Shown piece after piece: positions 43,947 to 52,500 of a stretch of 64,000 nucleotides of DNA (the first letter of the stretch is position 1; each line of letters begins with the position of its first letter). Source of the DNA: Dehalococcoidia bacterium (GTDB lineage: Bacteria; Chloroflexota; Dehalococcoidia; Tepidiformales; Tepidiformaceae); contig PQAO01000021.1 of the NCBI GenBank assembly GCA_003104995.1, positions 62,001-126,000 on the forward strand, given 5' to 3'. The notes under the pieces were generated by a model. The model worked only from the letters and a program-made list of their open reading frames with translations. It had not been told where the DNA came from and ran no database searches. The position numbers and the translations under genes were made by a program.

Positions 43947-44362
43947 CAGGCTGCCTCCTCCACCGGTTCGAACGCATATGAGAGCAGCGGCGTGCCGTCG
44001 TCCGCGTAATCCACCGGGACGGCAACCGTCCGCACGCGCTGGCCGATCCGCACCGCCGCGGGTTCCGCGGTCACGTGCCCCTGCGCCATCAGGCCGTTCG
44101 CGAACTGCACCTGTGCGACTACCCGCACCGTCCTCCCCGGCGAGGTGGTCCAGCTGTAGATCGTCCCCTCGTTTGGGACCTCCTCCACGACCAGGTCAGT
44201 CCCCGAGCACGCTGCGCACCGCTCGCGCGCGGGAAAGGCGACCGCCCCGCAGGCACACCGCGAGCACAGTAGATGCGCCAGCCCATCGGACCCGGCCGGC
44301 GTGAAGATACCTTCGACCATCGGCTTCGCAGCCGGCTCAACACTCATCGATCGCAATTCCAC
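43946..44362 (-). CDS. DUF35 OB-fold/zinc-ribbon partner protein
   Basis: The 138-residue protein (or 133 from the ATG at 44347) has the rubredoxin-like zinc ribbon CSRCACGAVAFPARERCAAC (about 33-52) followed by the OB-fold DUF35 domain (GTIYSWTTSPG, VAQVQFANGLMAQGHV). Such proteins bind thiolase-like enzymes and bring acyl-CoA to the active site. It overlaps the thiolase-like gene by one base, the usual pairing. Confidence 0.9.
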   Translation of the reverse strand: MELRSMSVEPAAKPMVEGIFTPAGSDGLAHLLCSRCACGAVAFPARERCAACSGTDLVVEEVPNEGTIYSWTTSPGRTVRVVAQVQFANGLMAQGHVTAEPAAVRIGQRVRTVAVPVDYADDGTPLLSYAFEPVEEAA

Positions 44363-44452
44363 TTCATCCCCCGAACTCTACGCGGGGCCATGGAAGCGCT
44401 CCAGCGGACGCACGGGCTACGCCTGATCACAGTGCGAAACCAGCGCCCACCA

Positions 44453-45274
44453 CTACTGCACGATCGTCCACAGCACCGGACCTGGGCCGGCAATCGCCAC
44501 CCAGTACGCCGCCCCCGCCCTCAACGCCGCCAGGTTGTTCGCTCCCGGCACGCCCGCTCCCGATGGGAAGAACGCCTGCCAGGTCTGAGTCGTCGCATCC
44601 CACCCGTAAATTACGGTCACCTGCGAGGTAATGCCGGCCGCACCCCCCGCCCCGTTGAGTGCGGCCGCAGGGCTGATGCCATCCTCTCCGGGCCATGTCA
44701 CCAGGCTCCAGCGGAACTCCAGGTCCACGTCGAACGTCGTCGTCCGCGCGAGGTCCGCAATGAAGCCAGTGCTGGCGCCGTTCTCGCCGGGCACCGTGAC
44801 GAGCACCCGGAGCGGCCCCGGGATGCTCTGGGAGATCTTCACCCACGCCTGGCACTCATCCGCCAGCCCGCCGGCCAGTGGCGGGAAGGACCGCACGGGA
44901 TTCGCCGAAGCGGCGTTCAATGCGGACGAGAAAGTGGGGATCGCACTCTTGCTCCGGCCCGGGGCAGTGTCGCGGTTGCTGGTCTCGATGATGAGCCCTT
45001 CGCCTGCCTCTATCACGAAATCCACCGGCATGTTGATCACCGGGTGGAGGCTCACCGCACCGTCCGGCGGGTTGCAGAACCCATCCCGGTCGAGCGCATG
45101 GAAGACGGCGTAGACGAATTGCCCGGCATCCAGCTGTTCGACGTGAAGCGTCACGGGCCCGGTGCCGGACGCTCGCGCGGGCGATACCGCCGAAGCGGGG
45201 ATCAGGGCAAGCACCGCGGCGACGGCGACAGCGCCAAAGGCCGTCAACCAGGATGACGAACGGAATCGGTCCAT
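44453..45274 (-). CDS. Secreted protein, unknown function
   Basis: The 273-residue protein has a clear signal peptide (basic start, hydrophobic WLTAFGAVAVAAVLALIPASA, cleavage probably after SPARASG near residue 36). The mature part is beta-rich, with two cysteines (DGFCNPPDG; LADECQAWV) that may pair. Segments such as VIYGWDATTQTWQAFFPSGAGVPGANNLAALRAGAAYWV near the C-terminus resemble repeated carbohydrate- or surface-type modules seen in Chloroflexota secreted proteins. No catalytic motif is visible. Confidence 0.7.
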   Translation of the reverse strand: MDRFRSSSWLTAFGAVAVAAVLALIPASAVSPARASGTGPVTLHVEQLDAGQFVYAVFHALDRDGFCNPPDGAVSLHPVINMPVDFVIEAGEGLIIETSNRDTAPGRSKSAIPTFSSALNAASANPVRSFPPLAGGLADECQAWVKISQSIPGPLRVLVTVPGENGASTGFIADLARTTTFDVDLEFRWSLVTWPGEDGISPAAALNGAGGAAGITSQVTVIYGWDATTQTWQAFFPSGAGVPGANNLAALRAGAAYWVAIAGPGPVLWTIVQ

Positions 45275-45445
45275 GGGCGTGAGTATACGGGGCCGCTCAT
45301 CGTGACCCGGTCATCACCACAACTCGCAATCACCGCCAATATATAATTTCGGATAGCCCCTCAACCCGGCCGTCGGCTTTTCCCGGTGGCGTGCGGACAC
45401 GCTACCATGGGGCCGCGTCCGCGATCGCGGCGCCCGGGAGGGTCC

Positions 45446-46261
45446 ATGGCACGCGGCGAATGGGCGCAACGCTGGCGGGCACTGGCCTCCATCGACTTGA
45501 TGGCCGGCTCTGCCGGTGAGGACCGCATGGTCGAACGCTGGCGGGAGCTCGCCAGGAAGCTCGATGCCGGGATCGAGCAGCGCCCCGACCCGATCCTCGA
45601 CTTCGTCCTCGATCGCCTGGCGCCCGGCATGACCGTCCTCGACATCGGAGCGGGAGTGGGCCGGTGGACCGTTCCCCTGGCAGCCCGGGTCCGCACCGTC
45701 ACGGCCGTCGAGCCTGTCGAGGGGATGCGCTGTGTGTTGCGGGAGCGCCTCGCCGCTCACGACGTGGCCAATGTCTCGATCCTCGAAGCGCCGTGGCTGG
45801 AGGCCGATATCGCCATGCACGACGTGGCGGTGGCAGCCTACTCCATGTACACGTCAACCGACCTGGCGGCCTTCGCGCGCAAAATGGAGGCGACCGCACG
45901 GCGGTTGTGCTGCCTGGCCATGCGCCTGCCCGCCCACGACGGCATCATCGGCGAACTCTCCGAGCGTATCTACGGCGAGTGGCACGACAGCCCGAACTTC
46001 ATTGTCGGCTACAACGCACTCCTCGAGGCCGGGTTCGCCCCGAACGTCTACATCGAGCCGGCCCCCGTGCGCTACTGGACCGACCCGACAATCGCCGACG
46101 CCGTTGCCCGCGCCCGCCGCCACCTCCGCCTGGAGGACAACCGGCACGACAACCTCATCACCGAGACACTGGAACGCCGCCTCCACCCGGTAGCCGAAGG
46201 CTACCGCTGGCCCGACTGGATGCGGGCGGCGGTCGTGTGGTGGGAGCCTGCGCGCGCTTGA
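45446..46261 (+). CDS. SAM-dependent methyltransferase
   Basis: The 271-residue class I methyltransferase has motif I VLDIGAGVGRWTVPLAA near residue 64 and motif II TVTAVEPVEGM near 86. The rest (AYSMYTSTDLAAFARKME, a helical cap, and WPDWMRAAVVWWEP at the end) does not point to a known substrate. The ATG at 45446 follows GGAGGG. It is the last clearly chromosomal gene before the integrated element. Confidence 0.8.
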   Translation: MARGEWAQRWRALASIDLMAGSAGEDRMVERWRELARKLDAGIEQRPDPILDFVLDRLAPGMTVLDIGAGVGRWTVPLAARVRTVTAVEPVEGMRCVLRERLAAHDVANVSILEAPWLEADIAMHDVAVAAYSMYTSTDLAAFARKMEATARRLCCLAMRLPAHDGIIGELSERIYGEWHDSPNFIVGYNALLEAGFAPNVYIEPAPVRYWTDPTIADAVARARRHLRLEDNRHDNLITETLERRLHPVAEGYRWPDWMRAAVVWWEPARA

Positions 46262-46421
46262 AGTTCGCTCGAACGAATCGCCCCGCACCCTGCGACATCC
46301 GCAGCCGATACGGCGGCGCCCGGCCGACTCTTCGGGATGTTCACCGGCTGGCGCACCGAGGGAAGCCTTCAGAGGCTGGAGAAGGGTAAACGGTCACGGG
46401 GATTCGCGATCCGGCTCGTCA

Positions 46422-47381
46422 TTACGGGGAGCGGCTGTTGGGTCCCTTTACCACCAAATCGGCGCTGTCGAGCCGCATGTTCTCCAGTTTCGGTGGCTGG
46501 GTCTGCGTGAGCTTCCTGGCACTCTGGCCGCCCCGGTCGGGTTGCGGGGTGTTGTTCCAGATGTTGCTGGCGAGCCCGACCAGTTCGTTCGCCTCTTCCA
46601 CGCTTACTACGTGGTCGGCAAGGTCTAGCACCTCCTGGAAGAACGCCATGGCCGCGTAATCGTGGAAGTGCTTCCGCACGCGAGCGGACCATACGCGAGG
46701 GCTTGCGATCAATCGCGGCTCGTTGTGGGTGTTCGCCCATGCATCCATCCGTCGTGTCGCAGCCGCCAGACTCCTGTCGTTCGGTAACTCGGGCGAGGGA
46801 CGTTCATCTTCGGAAGTGCGCCGCTGCAAGAGCCGCTCGGTATGTATCGGGTCCGCCTCCGCGGAGGTCACGCTCACCACGGCTCCCGGCCCCAGCTTCA
46901 TCGGCAGGCTGACCCATCCCGGCCCATGCACCCAGTACTCATGCCGCGCGGGCAAGAGGTGCGCTGCGACAACGCCAGCTCTTGCGAGATCCTTCGCCCA
47001 GATGGAGCTGCGCACTTCGTATTCGCGGCCGCCAGCATCGAGAAAGATGCTTCGGCCGAAGACGCTTCGCACTGACGCAAATACGTAGACGGCGGCCCGG
47101 ACCGCCATCACCGTCTCGGCACGAGCGGGGCCATCGTAGAGCGCGAATGCCGCGCGTTCCGCGGGAGACTCGCCCGACGGCAGACGACAGGTGAACATGA
47201 AGTAGCCCAGGAACCGGCGCTCGCCGGTTTTGGCCCCCTCCGTGCCGGGCATGTAGTCCACGGGCCTCGGGTCGTTGACTCCGAAGAACTCGTCCCATGC
47301 CTCGTTGCGCAGGCCAGCGAGTTCCGGCGTCAGTAAACACCACGCGCCCAGCTCTTCGATGGTGGCAGGGGAAATTGTCAC
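46422..47381 (-). CDS. Unknown protein at the left edge of the element
   Basis: The 319-residue protein starts best at the GTG at 47381; residues encoded upstream are low in complexity and cross a terminator hairpin. It contains LGYFMFTCRLPSGESPAERA, YVFASVRSVFGRSIFLDAGG and a C-terminal helical part (KHFHDYAAMAFFQEVLDLADHVV, NELVGLASNIWNN). No nuclease, toxin or enzyme motif is apparent and I recognise no family. Its place at the end of the element, after its own upstream terminator, is where phages and satellites often carry cargo such as defence or lysogenic-conversion genes. Confidence 0.6.
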   Translation of the reverse strand: MTISPATIEELGAWCLLTPELAGLRNEAWDEFFGVNDPRPVDYMPGTEGAKTGERRFLGYFMFTCRLPSGESPAERAAFALYDGPARAETVMAVRAAVYVFASVRSVFGRSIFLDAGGREYEVRSSIWAKDLARAGVVAAHLLPARHEYWVHGPGWVSLPMKLGPGAVVSVTSAEADPIHTERLLQRRTSEDERPSPELPNDRSLAAATRRMDAWANTHNEPRLIASPRVWSARVRKHFHDYAAMAFFQEVLDLADHVVSVEEANELVGLASNIWNNTPQPDRGGQSARKLTQTQPPKLENMRLDSADLVVKGPNSRSP

Positions 47382-47486
47382 GGGATGTCCCGATTGCGAA
47401 GTTAGAGGGGGATCTGGTGGGGCGGAGCCGGAAAGCGCCGAACCGTTTGAGGTCGACTTCGAAGTGACCGGACGGCTGGCAGCGTA

Positions 47487-47516
47487 GAGGCCCGGGCGCT
47501 TTCGCAACCGGGCCTC
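47487..47516 (-). terminator. Hairpin terminator after the small left-end operon
   Basis: Nine-base perfect arms GAGGCCCGG and CCGGGCCTC, with an inner GCG/CGC extension, lie just after the 66-residue gene on the minus strand. The strong stem would separate that operon from the left-edge gene. Confidence 0.65.
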
Positions 47517-47528
47517 GGGTGATCGTCG

Positions 47529-47729
47529 CTAACGGCGCCCCTTGCGGGCCAGCCGCCCGGTGCGCTGGTAGCTCATGCGGAGCAACTCAGCCCGGCCGTG
47601 CTTTTCCATCCACGCGGCGTTGGCCTTCTCGGCTCGCCGGATGCGTGCTTCGGGGGTCATGCGCTGGGCCGCGGTCAGGCCGCCCAGGCGCCCACGTTCA
47701 CTTGCCGTCAGCTTTCGTGGCTCAGTCAT
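47529..47729 (-). CDS. Small basic protein, unknown function
   Basis: The 66-residue protein is highly basic. Its core ASERGRLGGLTAAQRMTPEARIRRAEKANAAWMEKHG resembles short GRxGG-type helical motifs found in small phage and plasmid proteins. The ATG at 47729 overlaps the end of the preceding frame, so it belongs to the 48224-47529 operon. Nucleic-acid binding is plausible from charge only. Confidence 0.55.
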   Translation of the reverse strand: MTEPRKLTASERGRLGGLTAAQRMTPEARIRRAEKANAAWMEKHGRAELLRMSYQRTGRLARKGRR

Positions 47730-47907
47730 GAGATTGCCTCACGGGTGCCCCTGGGGGGCTGGCGGCCGGGGGCTCTTTGAGGATACCCATCGCGGCGCGG
47801 GCTTCGGTGAACTTCGCCGCCCCCGGCGGTCGACCGGTGGTCTCCGGCGGGGTGGCTGCGGCCGGAAAGTGCACAACTGTGCAACTTCCCTGTTCGTAGG
47901 TCGCCAT
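47722..47907 (-). CDS. Small proline/alanine-rich protein
   Basis: The 61-residue frame starts at an ATG within the stop region of the upstream gene (TGATG) and overlaps the next gene by eight bases. It is rich in P and A (FPAAATPPETTGRPPGAAKF; KEPPAASPPGAP) with no recognised domain. Tight overlap on both sides is the main support. Confidence 0.45.
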   Translation of the reverse strand: MATYEQGSCTVVHFPAAATPPETTGRPPGAAKFTEARAAMGILKEPPAASPPGAPVRQSHD

Positions 47908-48224
47908 CACGCGGCCCCCGCCTTCCGCCGATTCAGCGCCTCGCTTCGCCTGGCGTAATCGGCGGCCTTCCTGGCCTCGGCGGCGGCGCGCTCGGCATCG
48001 ATGGTCGCGACGGCCCGCTCAATGTGTGCGAACTCGGAAGGCGAGAACACGCGGAAGTTGTCGCCGAACTCGCTGAACACACGCGTCAGACCGAGGCTGT
48101 TGTAGAAGCGGCCGGCGACCTGTGCGGCCGTGATTGCGGCATCTGCGTGTACCGGACCATAGCCGTTGCGATCGACGGTCCGGATGGCCGTGACGATGAA
48201 CATGTCGTCATTCATGCCAGGCAT
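47907..48224 (-). CDS. Unknown phage protein
   Basis: The 105-residue protein starts at the ATG at 48224, which has AGAGGG eight bases upstream; the open frame extends further but the upstream part is not coding-like. It has a beta-rich N-terminal part (DDMFIVTAIRTVDRNGYGP) and a helical, alanine-rich C-terminus (AVATIDAERAAAEARKAADYARRSEAL). No family is recognised. It is the first gene of a three-gene overlapping set. Confidence 0.55.
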   Translation of the reverse strand: MPGMNDDMFIVTAIRTVDRNGYGPVHADAAITAAQVAGRFYNSLGLTRVFSEFGDNFRVFSPSEFAHIERAVATIDAERAAAEARKAADYARRSEALNRRKAGAA

Positions 48225-48447
48225 GCTGTTGACCCTCTTTGGGGGCGATAAGCGTGAGCCCGGGCGGGGATTCTGTGCTCTTCGTGGCGGATAGCCCCTA
48301 CGATGTCCGCAGGTCCGCCGCGAGATGACCCTCGCCGGTGGGCTCAGGGGCCGTTCGGTGCTCGTTACACTGGGCGGCCTCGCCCTTCCCGAACATGGTG
48401 CCATGGTGTTACGATGATGTCAATCGACATTGAGGAGACATTCACCC

Positions 48448-48744
48448 ATGGCCACCACTGACCATCGTTTTCAGTTTCGGATTCCCGAGGCGACCTGGCA
48501 ACGGCTCGTGGCGATCGCTGAGCGCGAACGCCGAACGCTCAATGCCCAGCTCCTCATCTACCTCGAGGCGGGCCTCACCCAGGACGATGCGGCCCCGGCG
48601 ATGCGACTTGGCGCCACATCGAGGCCTCTCGGTGCCAGCACTCGGCCGCTCGGAGCAGAGGCAAAACCGATCGCCGCGCGGACGCGTCCCCTCGGCGCAA
48701 GGCGCGTTCCGTTGAACCAGCCGCGGAGCAGAGGCGGCGCGTAG
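48448..48744 (+). CDS. Arc/MetJ-like (ribbon-helix-helix) protein with RPLGA repeats
   Basis: The 98-residue protein begins with HRFQFRIPEATWQRLVAIAERERRTLNAQLLIYLEAGL, the strand-helix-helix shape of Arc-type repressors. The tail is a degenerate repeat in which RPLGA recurs three times (SRPLGAS, TRPLGAE, TRPLGAR) with basic residues between. GAGGAG (48432-48437) precedes the ATG at 48448. It is read against the surrounding minus-strand genes, so it may be a separately expressed regulator of the element. Confidence 0.65.
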   Translation: MATTDHRFQFRIPEATWQRLVAIAERERRTLNAQLLIYLEAGLTQDDAAPAMRLGATSRPLGASTRPLGAEAKPIAARTRPLGARRVPLNQPRSRGGA

Positions 48745-48758
48745 TTCTGGAGACGCCT

Positions 48759-48998
48759 TCAGCGACTACTCAGCCGGACCACGGGGCACCACTCGCTCTC
48801 GCCTCGCCCGGTGACCTGGCGGACCCGGTACTCGTAAGCGACGCCCTTCTCCGCGTCCCGTCCCGTGTGCGAGGTCTCGGCGCGGTTTTCGATGCGGGCG
48901 ATGGTCCGCCACTCTCCCCCGGCCGGTCGCCGCTCAAGTTCGTAGGCCAGGAAGTCCGGCTCCGGCGATGGGTCCCATGTGGTGAGAATGCTGTTCAT
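48759..48998 (-). CDS. Fibronectin type III-like tail protein
   Basis: The 79-residue protein is essentially one FnIII-type domain: LTTWDPSPEPDFLAYELERR, EWRTIARI, YEYRVRQVTGRGESEW. Such domains decorate phage tail tips and receptor-binding proteins. The start at 48998 lies inside the 3' end of the upstream tail gene (65-base overlap in a different frame), which raises the possibility of one longer product through a frame change. Confidence 0.7.
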   Translation of the reverse strand: MNSILTTWDPSPEPDFLAYELERRPAGGEWRTIARIENRAETSHTGRDAEKGVAYEYRVRQVTGRGESEWCPVVRLSSR

Positions 48999-49503
48999 CC
49001 TTGACTCCCGATGGTCTGTAGGTTACGTAATCGCCCGAGTCGAGCCCCATGGCTGCCGCGATGGCTTGAAGGGCCTCGCCGGTGGTCCGCTCGGCAACCG
49101 TGATGCTGATGGGGCTGGCTCCACGCACGAGCCCCATCAGGTCCTGTCCCACGAGGTTGCAGCGCCTCCGGCCGACGGGTCCGCTCACCGGGTTCCACTC
49201 CTGCACGTACCCCGACCAGAGAGCGAACGTGGTGCCAAACGCCCCCGGAAGAATGCGAATGGGCACGTCTGGCTGGAGGCGGCCATAGAACGGCGAGGCC
49301 ATGTACTCGGGAGTGAAGGCGCCGGCGGTGTTGTCGAGGCCCGCCGAGATCACGCTGGTCTGATAGCGCCCCTGCGGGTCGAACTGCCGGGCTACGCGGA
49401 AGCCACCGCCGATCGAGTTCAGGTAGGGCGTGAGGTCAGTCTCATAGATTTCGTCGAGGTCGAAGTCCGCCTCGAGGGTGAACGTGATGGGTTCCATCAC
49501 CAC
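48934..49503 (-). CDS. Phage tail-tip/minor tail protein
   Basis: The 189-residue protein follows the tape measure gene with an overlap (ATG at 49497 or 49503) and begins EPITFTLEADFDLDEIYETDLTPYLNS. QFDPQGRYQTSVISAGLDNTAGAFTPEYMASPFYGRLQPD reads like a minor tail protein with a domain that frames a polypeptide ring. Position after the tape measure supports a tail-tip role. The last 20 residues lose coding character, as if the natural end is in another frame. Confidence 0.65.
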   Translation of the reverse strand: MVMEPITFTLEADFDLDEIYETDLTPYLNSIGGGFRVARQFDPQGRYQTSVISAGLDNTAGAFTPEYMASPFYGRLQPDVPIRILPGAFGTTFALWSGYVQEWNPVSGPVGRRRCNLVGQDLMGLVRGASPISITVAERTTGEALQAIAAAMGLDSGDYVTYRPSGVKDEQHSHHMGPIAGAGLPGLRT

Positions 49504-52500
49504 TCCCTCCCGGCCTCTGAGCGAACGGCGCGCCAGATCTGCTCGGCACCGCCATTTCGGAGCCAGTTCTCGACGCTCTGCGCATCGATGGCCTGGATGA
49601 TGATCGGCGTGCCATAGCCGCGGTTCTCGCGGGCCGGCACGACACGCTCGCCCTTGTGGAGCTGGGCGAGGTACCCGTCGTACGGGACGTATGGGAGCCC
49701 CATCTCGTGACTCCCGTCCGGGTTCTCCAGCCCAACGAGCTTTGCGTACACGTCGTAGGGCAACTGACCCGCCTTGTAGAGGTCGAATGATTGCTGAGTT
49801 GGAGAGACATACGGGCGAAACACCGGGCTTCCTTTGGCATCAACTTCATACCCGGTGTAGTCGGATGCGGCCGTCGGATTCGGCCCCGTGGTGTATTTGT
49901 CATACAGGAAGTCGCTCACAAACTTCCCGCTGAGGACCGCCGAGACAATGTCGCTGGCGCCCATCAAGCGGCCGTTCTGGTCGAAGACCGACCCCTCTCC
50001 CCCGAACACGTCCACGCCCGTCACCCGGGCGACCAGCTCCGCAATCGTCTCCCCGGGAAACACCTGGGCGCTGGAAGCCCCCGGCACGGAGGAATCCCCA
50101 CCAGGCGCCCCAGATCCACCCGACCCCGAACCGCCGCCCGGGGTGAGTGCTGCCAGTCGCTTGGCCAGGTTGTCCGCGTCGAAGACTCCGCGCTCGAGCA
50201 CGTTGAGCAGCTCGGTGATCGCCGTCCGCGCGGACTCCGGGATCTTGTCCAGCATTCCGAGCCAGCCGGTCAACCCCGAGTCCACGATGACCTGGATGTT
50301 CTCGACGAGCGTCTTGCCGTCGGTCCCGAACGCCTTGGCCAGGTCGCGGATGGCGTCGGCTGCGATGACCGTACCCGTGCGGATATCGATCGCCCCGCCC
50401 TGCATGATGGTGTTGATGTTGGCCAGCGTCGCTGCCAGGGTGCTCTGTGCGTCGGCGCCGCCGCTCTCGATGGCCCGCGTAAGCGCTTCGGTCAGGCTCG
50501 TGCCAAGGTAGGCGGCCTGGGCCTCCGGAGCCTTGTCGGCGAGCTTGTCCACCATGCTGTCGACCTGGTCCGCGAGCTTGTCGATGTTCGTTCGGCCGCC
50601 CTCTTCGATGGCCTTTCCGAGAGCGTCCATCATCGACTTGCCGCCCGAACCGATCTGGTCGATCAGTCGCCGGTCGGCAGCGCGCGAAGCCAGGGCCGTA
50701 CCGAACGACTCCACCGTGAGCTTGCCCGCTTCCTTGGCCTTCTCCGTGAGCGCGGTAAGGGCAGACTCGACTTCACCGCTCGCGCCGGTCTCCAGCCCCG
50801 CAGCGATGGCCGCCGCCAGGTTCTCGCCAAGTTCCTTCGCATTGGGGACCCCGAGCTCGCGCGCTTCGTCCACCAGGCGGGTAATGATGTCGGGAATCCG
50901 CGCCGCGGAACCCGGCGACTCCATGGAGGCGGCGAAGGCGTCCATGAGCGAGCCGCCGGTCTCGCCGAAGGCCTCGGCAAGCGAGCCCGACCGGGCTTCC
51001 GCGGCCCACGCCGCCGCGAACTCCTCCGCCGCACTCTTCGCCGCGGCCGCGGCACCGCCGCCGCCGGCCCCTCGGGCCAAGGCGTCGATTCGCTCCTGTG
51101 CCTGCTCGTTGAGAATCGCAATCTCAATGGGCCCCTTGCCGAGGTGCGGCCCCTGCAGCTGCAGGGTCGCCCCTGACATTGCCCACATGGCCGCGGCCGC
51201 CTTGCCCGCTGCGTCGGCGATTCGTCCGGCCCAGCCGTCGGTGACGTTGGCAGCGGTTTCCATCGCGAGCTGTTGCTCGCGCACGGCCCCCGTGACACGG
51301 GTCACGTCGTCGAAGACCTCCCGCAGGGGACCTGGAAGGCTGTTGTACGTCTCTCGGAGTTGAGTCGCGCTGGCCCCACCCTCCACCATCTCCCATGCGA
51401 GGAGGCGGATTTCCTCCTTGAGTTCGTTTGAGGCCTCGATCGTGTCGAACGCGGATTCGTTGACGCCGGTCAGTTGGTTGCCGAGGCGGGCAATGTTGTC
51501 GATGGCCTGGGGGACGTCGATGCTGAAGCCCGCGATGCCCATTCGCGCTTCGTGGAACCCGCCGCCGGTCTCGACGACGATCTGGTTCAGGCGGTCCTGA
51601 GCGAAAGCGACACGGTCGACCTCGGGGCCAGCAACCCGGAGTTGCTCAGTGAATCTCGCAAGGGCCGAGGCAGCCGCATCCGCCTGGGCCGGGTTGCCGA
51701 AGAGCGTCTCCATGAGTCCGTGACCCGTAGTCAATGACAGGAGGCCGTCCGCAGCCACCGTGATTGCCCCGATCCCCAGCGCAAACTTCGTGGCTGTCGG
51801 TATGCCACCGTCCATCGAACTGACGAGCGTCTTGGTCAGTGAGATTGCTCCCGGCAGCGCGACCGCGAGCGCCACCGTGCTGGCCGTCAGTGCCGTGGTG
51901 CTGGGTGGGACCGCGGCCATGGCTTCCGCAAAGAACGTGACTCCCTCGGCGCCCTTCGCGATGGCCGGGACGAAGCCTTCCCCGACCGAGCGGCCGGCAT
52001 CGACGATCGAGTTTTTCGCAATGTCGATCTTGGCCGCCGTCGTCTCATACCGCTTGGACGCCTCCTCGGTCAGGGCTGTGTTTTCGCGCCAGGCTTCGTT
52101 GCCGAGTTTGAGAGACTCACGGAACAGGTCGCCGGCGCCGCTCGCGCGAAGGAGCGCATCACGCACCCGGATCTCGCCGAGTTCGAGCCCCTCAAGCACG
52201 CGGAAGACGTTTTCGCCTTCGCCCTTGACCCGGCTGAGCCCCTCGATGAATGCGATCGTGGCGCCGGCCGCGTCGGCCCCCCATGCGGCCTTGTACTCGG
52301 CCGCGGACATTCCGGAGACCCGGGCGAACTCCTCCAACTGCGCCCCGCCGTCCGCCACGGCCTTGTCGATCTCGACGAACACTCTCGAGATCGCCGTACC
52401 GCCGGACTCGGCTTCGATGCCGACCGAACTGAGCGCGTTGGCGAAGCCAAGGACCTGCGCCTCGGTAAGCCCCACCTGGTGGCCGGCGCCCGCGATGCGG

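Noticed and set aside
46262-46421. A duplicated tRNA-Val 3' segment as attL
   Set aside because: I compared the tRNA antisense sequence with this stretch by eye and found no run longer than a few bases.
48600-48720. Possible CRISPR-like repeats
   Set aside because: The periodicity is the coding repeat of RPLGA in the ribbon-helix-helix gene; repeats are short and imperfect with no spacers.
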